Source: Blastomyces gilchristii SLH14081
Taxonomy: Eukaryota; Ascomycota; Eurotiomycetes; Onygenales; Ajellomycetaceae
NCBI RefSeq assembly: GCF_000003855.2
Contig: NW_003101681.1
Span: 5,357,279-5,421,278 of the forward strand
Length of the DNA: 64,000 nucleotides
Direction of reading: 5' to 3'
Shown: positions 1 through 11,660 of the stretch, in pieces
Position numbering within the stretch: the first letter of the stretch is position 1
Layout: each line of letters starts with the position of its first letter
Translations under genes and position numbers: made by a program
Notes under the pieces: model-generated
What the model saw: the letters and a program-made list of their open reading frames with translations, nothing else
Told to the model about the DNA's origin: nothing
Databases searched by the model: none

Positions 1-23
1 TTTTTATATCTTTTTACTGAAGA

Positions 24-320
24 TGAGTCAGATTGAGAAGAATGATATATGAGTGAAACTTAATATTAATGTTTTAAAACATCAAAGATAGACAGAGTTT
101 TTATGAAGATTACACTTCAGTTTTTACAGAGATTGCACTTCAGATGTATTCACTGATTATATACTTGATATTATTACTGAGATATCTTTTTATATATTTA
201 TGCTGAGAATGAGCTAGATTGAGAAGATCAGTATGTGAGTGAGACTTGATATTAATGTTTTGAAATATCAAAGATAGACAGAGTTTTCACAGAGATTGCT
301 CTTCAGATATCTTCATAATT
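24..320. repeat. direct repeat, period about 187 bp, AT-rich
   Basis: The stretch beginning at 24 recurs at 211 with only transitions separating the two, including the shared phrase 'caaagatagacagagtttt'. The second copy extends to about 316. Both are AT-rich and lack CpG. No coding function is visible. It may be the remains of an LTR or UTR tandem array of the Gypsy material that follows. From 320 to about 640 I see only AT-rich sequence with no recognisable gene. Confidence 0.6.
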
Positions 321-639
321 ACAGGTTAAGAATCTTTCAAAATAGAGAAGATTGATACATATAGCTAGATCTCTTCATCTTATAAATTATATGACAATTT
401 AACCCAGGGTTGTGATGTGATAGAGGTAAATGAGAGATAATTTCACACAGAAGTTTTGAATGATGTCTGGTTCATATTTGACTGAATAACTTCATCATTA
501 TACAAAGTATGCAGTCAGTGATGAGGTTAAAATACTTGTATAATTGAGAGCTTTTCAATGAATCTATCAGCAGGTTCTTATTTGAAAAATTGAGTGAGTT
601 CATGACGAAGTGATTTAGTGTAAACCTGACGTTTTGAAA

Positions 640-1297
640 GCAGACAGTTAATCTTGAGAGAATTGAATGAAGATTAACATACTTAACAAAGAACTTACTT
701 TTAAACTTCTATAGACTCTTATAAGTATAGACAAAAACTCAACTTATGAAGACTTCTGTATACAACTTTAAACATTGAATAATTATCTTATTAAGCTTAA
801 GAGTATACAGAATAGTGATAGAAGATATTATATCTCAGTTATTTATACATATATATCAAAGAATAATAACAATAATACAGATATTATAATTTGAGTAGAC
901 TTAAATATCTATATATAAACAAGAGTTTTCATTATCTGAATAGACTTCTGAGTTTCTGAAACTGCTTCTGAAGAAGTTACTGATTGATATTAATAAGAGA
1001 TATATATCAATTATAATTAATTAGAATATATTACTATTAACTGCTGATTAGTCTATATATCTTCTTGTTTAAAAGAAAGATCAATACTGACAGTCTGTAT
1101 CAATCACATTGCATTGAAGAGAGATTTAAAAGATAACTATAAGAATACTCTGATGAAACAGAGAAAAGATTAGCTTCTGTTCAAATTTACAAGCAGAAGC
1201 TTGAAGAGATTGAATAATAATGATTTAAAGAGAAAATAACAATGAATGTGATTCTCATATCTACTATGATAAATAATATGTATAATATAAAAGCTAT
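640..1297 (+). pseudogene. Gypsy family-1 gag/protease fragment, RIP-damaged
   Basis: This stretch matches the reverse complement of about 57260-57930, the gag C-terminal region of the complete Gypsy copy at 52930-59008, so it lies in the opposite orientation to the Gypsy copy that begins next to it at 1298. The corresponding region of the complete copy holds a CCHC zinc-knuckle remnant of the form CxNCx4Hx4; here the cysteines are lost. All frames carry many stops. The head-to-head arrangement suggests that the minus-strand copy inserted into, or recombined with, an older plus-strand copy of the same family. Confidence 0.7.
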
Positions 1298-1568
1298 TGT
1301 AAGAGAGCTATGCTAAATAGATCAGTATAATATTTATAGATCTTATATAACAAAGTAGAAAACATTAGAGAAGAAAAAAAGAGAAAGTGCAGAAATCAGT
1401 GATTAGAGTGAATATTTATACATGTACATAATAAAGCTTTGAGATAAAAGAATACAAATTTCATAGATTTTTCAGCTAAGACTCAGTGACTGAGAATCAG
1501 AGCTTTCAGCAGAATCTATAAAGTGTAATGAAATAGTCTATATAATTAATCAGATATAGCTTATTACA
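1298..1568 (-). mobile_element. Gypsy family-1 copy A, 3' LTR (271 bp)
   Basis: It aligns without gaps to the two 271-bp LTRs of copy B (52930-53200 and 58738-59008). In plus orientation it begins TG and ends ACA, the normal TG...CA termini. The flanking bases 'ttagtcctctctttc' are the purine tract on the minus strand, placing the element body to the right. It is the most heavily mutated of the three LTRs, with CpA sites also converted. No 5' LTR partner is found, so no target duplication can be checked. Confidence 0.85.
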
Positions 1569-4500
1569 TTAGTCCTCTCTTTCTGAAAGTAAGTATAGTT
1601 CTTATTAGTCAAGAGCTGCTATATCAGATAGCACAGAGTCTGAAATTCAAGTCAGAAGATTATAATTAACTCATTTTATAAGATATTATCAGCTGCAGCT
1701 GTGAGATCTTTTATCAAGAATATCTTTAATCTCTTATTCAAGTTCATTATCTTCTCTCATGATTTCTGGCAGTTGTCAGTCAGAAGTCAGTTGAGAGAGG
1801 AATAAATCAGTAGTAGTGTAGTAGAGTAAGCTCATGTGAAACATAGTATAAATTTCTGACAGAGTATTAAGATAGTAGTTATAGCTATCTAGAACTTCTG
1901 TTACTATGTATTTTACATGATAATAATTCAATGTATAGAATGAGTATATAATCTATATATTTTTAAGATTCAATTACACAAGATCTTCTATCTTATACTA
2001 CTTAGTGAAATCTTATCAAATATTAATTTAATCTTCTTAATCTTATTTAGCACTTATCATGAATGCTTCTGCTCAGTCATGAGTATCTCAGAGCTTTATT
2101 ACTATATTATCAATGATCTGAATTGAACTGCAGAGATTTGATATAAAATGTGTAATCTCTAGAAGATTTAACATCTTCATATAATAACTGTGTATAAGAA
2201 AGAATGAGCTTACATCTGTTGAAACAGCATCTCAATCATTAATAGTGATCTCTGCATGTAGAAGAAGATTATACTAATCATTCTGTAAATAATTATAGAA
2301 CTTATAAAAATAGTTCTTTACAGTCTGAATTATTTATTCTGATGTATCATCAGTCTCAGAGTGATAGACAGTTAATAAATAGTGTATAATATTGAGAACT
2401 TGATAGATTCTTGTTCAGAAAGTGCTTACAAATTAACAGTCTTAATCTGATACTATAGATCTTAGTAATTCATATATCTGATAGAATAGACTCTGTAGAA
2501 AGGCTTCAGTAACTTGTTCAGTATTCATCTTATTACTAGATTTCAATATTACATTTTTACTCAATTAATTAATAATTATCAGAACATTCTTGCAACTCTT
2601 ACTCTCAGAGAGATCAATAGTGAAGTCAATTACTATATCTTATCAGATTCTATTAGAGATATTAAGTGATTTCAGTAGATCTTTTCTACAGTTCTTTTAT
2701 AAGATAATGAAGGAATAATAGTTACAGTTTCAGATAAAATGTTTGATACTGTTTAATATCTCAGATCAGTAGAACTCTCAAGAGATTATTTAATACAGTT
2801 ACTTATAATCTGAATGACTAATTATATATAAATCATACATCTCTTATATTATTCAGATGTGTAAGAATTTAAAGTGAGAGACTCAGTGTTATTTATAAAA
2901 TTATAGAGTGTTATTATTACTGATTGAGTATTCTGAGATGTCAGTTCTTCTACATAGTTCTGAGAGAAATCAGAGTACTTCTTAATATACTGCTTCAGTG
3001 AGTACTTGAACAAGTTCATTAGTTCAGACTGTTGCATATCATAATTCATTCAGTATAGATTTAGAAGAAGTTGAGATATTAGTAATAGTTTGAAAGTGAA
3101 GATATTCTAATCAGAGAAGTATGTATAGTGTTATAAGTTATTTCATCTTAATTAACTAATATCTTCAGATTCAAGAGTCAGTGCTCTTAATTCATTCAGT
3201 AAGTATCTATTATATTAAATAATATATCTTACTCTCATTGTGAGAGAGCATCTGTCATTGAGTTCTGACTACTGAGATGATAGTGTATTGTAAAATGAAA
3301 ACAGCTTAATAGCTCAGATCACTGCATCTGTTATTCAGTAAGCTTGTAGATGATAATGAAGTATTTAAGATTTTTATAATCTATGATTATCTTAAATTTT
3401 AAGACACTTCAGAGTTCAGAGTCTTATTCTTCTAGACAGTATACAATTATAAGAAGTTTCTTATTATAGATCTCATAATTGTATTCAGCAGAGCTCAACT
3501 TCTTAGATATGAAAATATATAATTATAAGACATCTTTATTATTGTATTTCAATATAGCTCTCTCTATAATATAGTCAGAGAAGTCAGCTTTAACGACTGT
3601 TTCACAGTCAGAGTTAAATATTATTAACAGAGAGATATTAATAAACATCTTCTTTATTTATATAAGTACAGCCTCAGTGTCTGCTGATCATTGAAATACT
3701 GAGCTCTTCTTAGTAAGTTCTGTAAGTGGTCTCATAATATCTAAGAAGTTTTGTATAAAATTATTAATAGAAGTTAGAAAATTTGATGAAGTTTCATACA
3801 TCTTTTATAGTATATAAAGCTTCTCATTCAAGAATAATGAAGATCTTTTTGAGATTTATTTGTATTCTCTTATCAGCTTCTATAATAAAATCTAGATATT
3901 TTATACTCTTAACTTTGAAATTATACTTGTGAATATCTATTGATAGTTCTGCTTCTTATAATTATTATAATACTCTTTACATATATTCTTGATATTCTTT
4001 TCTGAACTCATCAGTGAGGATGAGAATATCATCAAGATAAGCAGATACAAATTCATTAAGAAAATCTTAGAGTGCTCAGTTGATATACTTATGAAATATA
4101 CTAAGAGTATTATAATGTAAACAGTTTCTGTATTCTGGGCTGGAATTTTCTGATTTTGCATATCTGAAATTGATGAATGTATAATAGTTAACTTTACAGA
4201 TATAGGAAAAACCCTGAGAACTAAAAGTTCTCAGGTAGATGTCATAGTCTCTGACTGCATACATCTATAATTGAAGAATAATAATAATACTAAGAGTATT
4301 AGTCAGTTCAAAGAGTGTGACTACTTATTCAAAAAATTATATTATGTTTAGAATGCTGTAAGCTACTCATCTTCCTCAGTAATACAGATCTTATAAAATA
4401 TGATAATAATATCGAACTTTGTAAATCATTGAGCTTGTCTGATATAAGCTAGAGTTTCATTGATAGAAGATAAAGAATAGTAATCTTTTCTTTGTTAATC

Positions 4501-4615
4501 TGTTTAATTCTTAATAGTTTATAAAAAATTGAACTTCTTTTTCTGATTTCTTTGTAAAGAGAATAGAAGCTGCAGCAGAGAAGTTGCTAATATATATGAA
4601 TTCTTTATTTAACAG

Positions 4616-4617
<2 letters not shown>
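1569..4617 (-). pseudogene. Gypsy family-1 copy A pol remnant (RT to integrase), truncated
   Basis: This is colinear with 53201-56547 of copy B. On the minus strand it reads reverse transcriptase, RNase H, integrase and a C-terminal chromodomain region, followed by the polypurine tract and the LTR at 1298. The reverse-transcriptase part (about 3380-4617) ends abruptly where a small (AAT)n-tailed retroposon begins, so protease, gag and the 5' LTR are missing. Every frame is full of stops and CpG is almost absent, the usual signs of RIP. A 175-bp retroposon interrupts the RT at 4113-4287. It cannot encode active enzymes. Confidence 0.8.
4113..4287 (+). mobile_element. short retroposon, copy 1 (175 bp, TAA-repeat tail)
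   Basis: The insertion is bounded by a 14-bp target duplication, 'tactaagagtatta' at 4099-4112 and 4288-4301. The uninterrupted site is visible in the sister Gypsy copy near 56220. The element ends in a short TAA repeat, as SINEs and LINEs do. It contains a perfect 10-bp-arm hairpin, CCTGAGAACT...AGTTCTCAGG. No tRNA-type A or B box can be read, perhaps because of mutation. A second, inverted copy lies at 4618-4835 and starts at the same 5' point, which argues for a real unit rather than a random LINE truncation. Confidence 0.75.
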
Positions 4618-4665
<48 letters not shown>

Positions 4666-4835
4666 TATTATTATTCAATTATAGATGTATACAGTTCTAG
4701 ACTATGATATCTACCTGAGAACTTTTAGTTCTCAGAGTTTTTCCTATATCTATAAAGTCAACTATTATGCATTTACCAATTTCAGATATATAAAATCAGA
4801 AAATTTCAGCTCAGAATATAAAAACTGTTTATAAA
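4618..4835 (-). mobile_element. short retroposon, copy 2, with long (TTA)n microsatellite tail
   Basis: About 160 bp (4676-4835) is the reverse complement of the element at 4113-4287, including the same hairpin and the same 5' limit. Its tail has expanded to a (TTA)n run of roughly 55 bp (4618-4672). No target duplication is seen: Gypsy RT lies on the left and LINE 3' sequence on the right, so this copy sits at a rearrangement junction or has lost one flank. Confidence 0.7.
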
Positions 4836-4849
4836 TTGCAGTATTTTAA

Positions 4850-5832
4850 CATCTTCTGATACTTTGAAATCATTTGACAATATCATGACAAAAGAAAAGA
4901 GAACATAGTCTTAAAGATAGACATATTAAACAAATAGATAGAAAAGAATAGAAAGAAAAAAGTAAAGTAAAGAGAGACTATAATAAATTAAATTATTAAA
5001 AGATAGTGTATAGCTGTTTTAACAGACTATATCTAATCAATTTCCTTCTCTTCATATTCAGATATTTCTTAATTTAGTCATTTTCTTATAACTGCTTGAG
5101 TTTCTGATAGAAAGTCTATTAAGTATTTAATTCCTGTCTCAGTTAAGAATAAGAACCTTATATTTAATTAATTTAAATCATACTTCTCTTTCAATCTGAC
5201 TCTGAGACTATTATATAATACACAGTGTATTATAATATACTCAGAATTTTTATTTGTATTGCAGAATAAGTATTCTATTGAATTAAATCTATCATCAAAT
5301 CTTTATATATAAGATTTAAAATAGTTATATTCTAGTTTCAGCTGAATTATAGATGAGAATATTTTCTTTTTATATTTAATTAAACAAGATTTTCACTTGA
5401 GTTTTATTTTAAATCTTAAATAATGTATACTCTTCTTTTATTTCTGTCAGCTTTTATTTCATATATTTAAACAAGATTCTGTTATCTTTCTCTTTATAAA
5501 AGATCAGAATACTATTTTTTAAATAGATCTGCTTAATTCTGAACTCTTTTTTACAGCTGAATCAGTCAATTCATTGTCATGAATATTCATATAAGTAGAA
5601 ACTTAGTGTAGATAAATTATCAGTTTTAATATTCTTCTCTTTTGAATTTTTAAAACAGAGTTTAAAATCAGTTCAAGATTCATTTAATTATTATAAATCT
5701 GACTATTTCTAAGTCTTTTTAAAGCAGCTTGACTATCAGAGAATATTTATATCTCTTTCAAACTATTTTCTCTTTTATAAGATTTTACTTTAATAAGTTT
5801 AAAAGCTTTCACTATTACAAATAGTTCAGTAT
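4850..5832 (-). pseudogene. Tad-like LINE, 3' part (RNase H / zinc-finger end), RIP-damaged
   Basis: On the minus strand, around 5140-5280, a CxxC...HxxxC-like finger can be read in the form FCNTNKNSEYIIIHC, as at the C-terminus of the second ORF of Tad-like LINEs. It is followed by LINE-type C-terminal sequence and an AT-rich 3' UTR down to about 4850. The 5' continuation is at 14017-16439; the LINE was split by the Gypsy element whose target duplication 'agtat' (5828-5832, 14017-14021) abuts both halves. Stops are frequent. Confidence 0.7.
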
Positions 5833-6365
5833 TGTCACGCTTCCGGCCGCGCCAAGGCCCCGTTGCGGTTCCACACGGCTCATCGCTTCCATGCGGATGA
5901 TTCCATCTCATCTGAACTGGTTTCCAACCACTCTATGACATCATTCAGATATATCATAGAAAGATCTGATTGATGAATATAAGAACCTCACTTCTATACA
6001 AGATCAGCAGATTACTCTTCCTTGATAATAAGGTGCCGCTGAGGTATCACTTCAGCTATTCTCACTCATGAAATGAGAGAAGAGTATCTGTTCATTGTCT
6101 ATATAGAATAGCTAGATACTGGCTTCTTATTAAAGAAGTCAGTAATTTGTTTTTCTTCTACTGAAATATATACAAGAGTTACTGCATGTCTCATATAATC
6201 TTCTTAGTATACTAAGTATTATATTTGTGATATCCTCACAATAACCCTGTAGTCTACAAGCTCACTATTCAAGCAAGATAGTCAAGCTCACTCATACAGC
6301 TTCTTAAATAACTACTCTTACATGATATCACTGACTAGTCATCACTTCAGTTTCATCATGTTATA
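5833..6365 (+). repeat. 5' LTR of Gypsy family 2 (533 bp)
   Basis: It is colinear with 13501-14016. The 17-bp length difference lies within the first 53 bases, where this copy keeps a GC-rich, CpG-rich tip (about 5836-5890) that is replaced by AT-rich sequence in the other LTR. The last bases are GTTATA, a mutated form of the GTTACA seen at 14011-14016. Confidence 0.9.
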
Positions 6366-6422
6366 ATTTGAATCACTTAATCTGATTACACATTTGAATC
6401 AGTCAAGCTCTAACAGACTAAT

Positions 6423-9400
6423 ATGACCTCATACATCTATGCTGGGACTGACCTGACCTCACTCTCTGGGAGAAACACTACATCATTCCCTAGAGTGTGT
6501 ACACCTCTATCTCAGCAGAAATTCAAGATTTCTGAACTCACTGCACATTTTGACATGGGCTCTTCAACTGCTCTGCCACTGCCGCAGCCCCTACACACCT
6601 ACATCTATCATCAAGATAGAGAGATTAAGGTCAGAGATTTATCAAGATATAAGAGAAACATCTTGTCTGAATTTCACAGCTTTATCTGTATTCTTGAATG
6701 AAAATTCCATCTTAATCTGAGCCAGTATAATACTCACAAGGTACAAGTAATATACACTGTCAACCTTCTTGAAGACATCTCTGTGACTACTTGAGTCATC
6801 AAGGAGAGAGAGTTTGAGTATATCAATACTATTATAACTTGAAAAGAATTCAAGAACTTTCTACTGAATCAAATTAAAGATCACTGTAATCACAGCTTCA
6901 TAGCAGTGCAGTGATTCAACTCATTATATTAACAAGATAATGAGAATTCTTTCAATTTCAATGTAAGATTTGAAGAATATTGAGAGGAATTAATCAATGA
7001 TTTGAATCAATTAAAAACACAGCTTTATCTTATAAAGCTGACTTATAAGATGCAGACAATAATATTATAATATCAGAGTTCATCAATCAATCACACTGAG
7101 CTTATCAACCTGACTTCTCAGATCTATTTGAATAATCAATTCTTCAAGAAAAAGATTAATAAGATCTCTTCTAAGTAATTAATAATAGAATCTAAACAGC
7201 ACTGTAACAGCTTCAATACAGAGAAAGTAAAGAAGAATTTCAAGTATTCTGATTCTTCACTTACTGTGAAGAAATATTAAAAAAGATTTAATAAAGATCT
7301 CTGTTTCAACTGCAGAGCTGATGAACACTATATCAGTGATTGTAAGAAGCTGAAGAAGAGAAGGAACTGAGAAAATATCTTCTTAAAGTTCACTTCTCTT
7401 CTGACAAATGTATCTGCAGAAGATAATAAAGAGAAAGAAATGAAGAATTGATAATTCTCACATCTCTGAGTTCATGTTACAATCACAATGTATACTCTGA
7501 ATGAAGAGATATCAGTAAGATGTCTACTCAACTCTAAGATAAATACTAACTTCATATTCTATTTCTTTTCTTTGATAAAGAATTGAAAGAAGATAGATCT
7601 GTCAGATTATATAAAATTTACTAATGAAATAAAATATCACTGTTTTGACATAATTTAAGCAAAGTATGTGATCACAGACTTAGAAGAAATCTTCAAGAAA
7701 AGCAGTCTGCTTCTTCACATACTTAATATCATAGATGAGAATGTCATTCTAGGTCTTCTGTGATTGAGAGAAAACAATTCTCTCATTAACTGAGTCACTC
7801 AGATGTGACAGTACTACCTCACTGATAAGAAGACAGTGATAGAGAAATCTGAAGAGTTTCATCAGAAGAATCTTGAGAAAAAGATTGAGTCAATATACTG
7901 TGTAGCAGGTGATTGAGACTTGAGAATAGATGAAGAAGTCATCACTCTCACTGTAAGATTAGCAGCAGTATCTGTTATTAAAGACAGATATACACAACAT
8001 CTCTTTACAGATTTTAAGAATATCTTTTTAGAAAGAAAAGCAGTGAAGTTTCCTGACATCAAGATACAATATAAGATTCATCTTGAAGACAGTGTAATAA
8101 TATTATACAGATCTCTTTACAACTTGTCTGTAAAGAAATTGAATGTTCTGTGTAAATATCTTGAAGAAGTGTAATCAAAGAACTGAATACATTTATCAAA
8201 GAGTTCAGCAGGGGCATCTATACTCTTTATACTTAAGAAGAATAATAGACTACATCTATGCATAGACTACAGAGGCCTTAACAAGATAACAGTTAAAAAT
8301 CACTATTCATTATCATTAATTGACAAGATAATTGATTGATTATCTGAAGCAAAGATGTTCTCAAAGATTAATATACAGAATGTCTATCATAGAATCAGGG
8401 TTAATGAAGATGATGTTTAGAAAACAGCTTTTCATATCAAGTACAGTAATTTTGAATATCTTGTTTTATCTTTTAATCTTTGTAATACTTCAGTCATCTT
8501 TCAGATCTATATAAATGAGGCACTGCAGAGCCTTATTAATGTCTTCTGTATAATATACCTGAACAACATTTTAATCTTCTTAAAATTAGAGAAAGAATAT
8601 GATACCTATATTCAAGAAGTGTTGAGTCACTTAAGATAGTATCAACTTTATATAAACACTGAAAAATGCTCATTCTACATGCAGGAGATTGATTTCTTAG
8701 ATTATATTATTGAGATGAATGATATTTCAATGAACAGAAGCTGAGTCTTCATCATTGAGAACTGGCTGATGCTGCAGACATATTATAAGATGCAGATGTT
8801 TCTAGAATTTACAAATTTCTACAGACAATTCATCTATACATATTCACAGATTACTGCTTTTCTTACAGATCTGTTAAAGAGAAGTGTGAAAGATAGAAAA
8901 ATGAGACTGTTTATTCTCACTCAAGACACTGTGCAGACATTTGCAGAATTGAAACAAGCTTTCATAGATATCACAATGCTGAATCACTTTAACCTCAACT
9001 TACTCAGTCAGTGTAAGACTGATATATTCAGAAATAGAGTCTATGAAATCTTTTCACAGTTGACACTGAAAACCTTTCAATGTTGAAAGAATCAGAGAAT
9101 AATCATCTCTGAGAAAACAGATAATGAATTGTCTGTGAGAGAAGGCTTTTTCACAGAGTCTATAAGATATTATGAATAAAGATCAGTGACTTTCTTCTTC
9201 AAGAAGTTATCACTTATATAGAGAAGATATGATACTTATAATCAGAAAATGTTAATAATTGTTAAATTCTTTAAGATCTAATGATATTATCTTCAGAATA
9301 GTAAGTACTCAGTGTAAGTTCTCACTGATTATACAAATCTGCATTATTATTATTATTATTATTCTTTCATTATACTCATATGCAAGCGGAGCTTATGATG

Positions 9401-11660
9401 AGTCCTTGCGTGATGTTAAATACAGGTCAAGTGTTGGTTATACAGGAGGAAATACAGGTGTTGAGACCATGCCAAGATAACAAGAACATAGGAAAATACA
9501 AAGGAGTGACAATTAGATACATGCGATAATTACTTCTCAGCCCAGGAACATAGAGCAATTCATTGGAGCGATTTGTACACCTCTGTATTTATTAGGAACC
9601 TGAGGTGCTTGAGTTCCGGATTTAATGCATCCCCTGCGGGTTTCGAACCCACGCGCCTTGGTTTCCCACGCCAAGGTGCTACCGGGTGGCCGCATTAACC
9701 ATTCGGCCACCGGGGCACAAATCTGCATTACTTCTTAACAATAAAGAGCTTGATAGAATATCAAGCCAGGTGAGTGAAGCTGCTTTCAGAGTATGATTTC
9801 TATATCTGATACTATTCAGATTGGCTTAATCTCACTAACATATCATCTAAATAACCTGATTATAATATTGTTAATATAGAGAAGAATTCTATAAAAGAAC
9901 CTCTGTCATCACTGCAGAAGAAGCTAGCTGCAGAGAGTTGAGATTCTCTAAAGCTCAGAAACAGCGCTGAAGAGGCAGCTACATGACTCAGTATAGAAGA
10001 TGAAAGAGAACTCAGGTTCTTATAGAGAACTAATACTGAAGATCATGAGCTTCTTATATCATATCTTATAATCATTGAATTGATAAAGAATGAAATAATC
10101 TACAATCTTTCAATCTGACTACTTTTAAAATTCATTAATAAGTTACAGAAGAGAGATGCCTCTACTACAGCTTGAATTCAAAAGTTGAAGAAGAAAGAAT
10201 TCAGTTTGAACTTGAAAGAGACAGGCTCTGAGCAGGGTGATATCACTAAGAAATCAAGTCACTGATAACTAGAAGAATATAAACTTCTACTGCTGAATGA
10301 TTCAGTCTTCATCTCTTGTAGCAGAGCAGTGTATCAGAAGTTATTAAGAATTTATCATAATAATTCTCATACAGAGCACTTCAGGTTAGAGAAGACTGAA
10401 AAGCTTCTAAAATATAAATACACTTAAGACAAGCTTCAGACAGATGTCAAAGAGTATATTGAGACTTATAATATCTGTCAAAGAATAAAGATTCTGTAAT
10501 ATAAGTAATACAGTGAGTTAGTATCACTGCCTGTTTTAAAGAACTTATAACAGAATTTATTGATGAATTTCATAGTTAATCTGCTAAAGTTAATAAGAGT
10601 CAAAGAATATGACTCAATTTTAATCATTATTAACTGCTTTATAAAGATGACTAGATATATTTCTATTCATAAAAAGATTAAAGCCTCTGAATTGACTGAT
10701 CTGTTTTTAAATATCATTATTTATAATCACAGTGCTCTGAAATTGTTAATAACAGATCAAGAATTCCTCTTCATCAGTAAATACTGATCAGCTTTTTACT
10801 ATCATCTTATAATAAGATATCTTCTCAGTATTACATTTCATCTGCAGATTAATGGCCAGACTGAACACTAGAATCAGACACTAGAACAGCATCTTCAAGT
10901 GTTCTATTCATATTATCAGAATAATTGACTCAAACATCTTCTGATCACTGAATTCATATATAATAATACAAAGAATGTAATCTTAAAGATATCTTCTTTC
11001 TATGCTTATTATGAATATAATTCTTCATTACTCAGTGATATCACAGACAACATTTCAAAGAGAAAAATAGACAGTCAGAATATCAGACAGATACAGAGAA
11101 CAGAGTATCTCTCAGTATCAGAAGTAAAAATGAGATTGAAACTTTTAAATAAAATTTATAAGAAGACAGTGAAAAACATTCACTGCACTCAGAAGTGACA
11201 GATGAAATACTATAATTGAAAACATCTTTCAATAAAGTTCTTAATAGAGGATTAAGTGCTACTTTCAGCAAAGAATATCAAGATAACAAGACTGTGTAAG
11301 AAGCTCAGTGAGTGATAGCTAGAATCTTTCTCAGTAATAAGAGTGATAAATAAGCAGATATATAAGTTGAAATTACTCACAGAATTGAAATCAATTCATT
11401 CTGTTTTTCACATTTTCTATTTGAAGTTCTATAAGCAATGTCTCAGAATGAAGCTGTCTTAGCCAGATAATATTGAGATTGAGAGTGATATCAAATATCT
11501 TGTGAAGAAAATATTGAATAAGTGAATATATTACAGTAAGCTTCAATATCTTGTTAAATGAGAAGAATATTCATCATCAGTGAATTTATAAGAACTGCTT
11601 GAGCATTTGAAAAATGCTGAGAAAGAGATTGCAAGCTATAAGACAGCTAGTAGAGACTGT
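6423..11660 (+). pseudogene. gag-pol of Gypsy family 2 (broken by stops)
   Basis: This would encode the capsid and the polyprotein that copies and integrates the element. The gag start (6423-6701) is open for 92 residues. A CCHC zinc knuckle, CFNCx4Hx4C, lies at 7302-7343. RT is at about 8205-8720, with the recognisable SAGAxILF, CIDYRGLNKI and FEYLVLSF-like motifs; the catalytic YxDD reads YLNN, so it is dead. RNase H runs from 8769 to about 10200 and is split by the SINE. The integrase zinc and core domains (about 10320-11080) end in NGQTE. A chromodomain (about 11480-11640, KILNK...KLQYLVK) follows. Many TGG codons read TGA. Confidence 0.88.
9347..9716 (-). mobile_element. tRNA-headed SINE, copy 1 (370 bp), largely un-mutated
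   Basis: A perfect 14-bp target duplication, 'acaaatctgcatta', lies at 9333-9346 and 9717-9730, in the RNase H region of the Gypsy element. On the minus strand the head (about 9716-9630) resembles a tRNA: an A-box-like TGGCCGAATGGTTA, a D-stem, a CCTTGG/CCAAGG stem, and the B box GGTTCGAAACC. The 3' end is an (AAT)n tail at 9347-9367. Unlike its host element it keeps many CpG sites. It should be transcribed by RNA polymerase III and depend on a LINE for mobility. A 63-codon open frame across the head is incidental. Confidence 0.92.

Noticed and set aside
6423..6701. independent 92-codon gene
   Set aside because: It starts 57 bases after a 5' LTR and leads into gag, so it is the retroelement's own first frame.
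9630..9716. possible tRNA gene (cloverleaf-like, B box GGTTCGAAACC)
   Set aside because: It is the head of a SINE: it has target duplications, an (AAT)n tail, an anticodon loop of the wrong size and a second dispersed copy at 59118.
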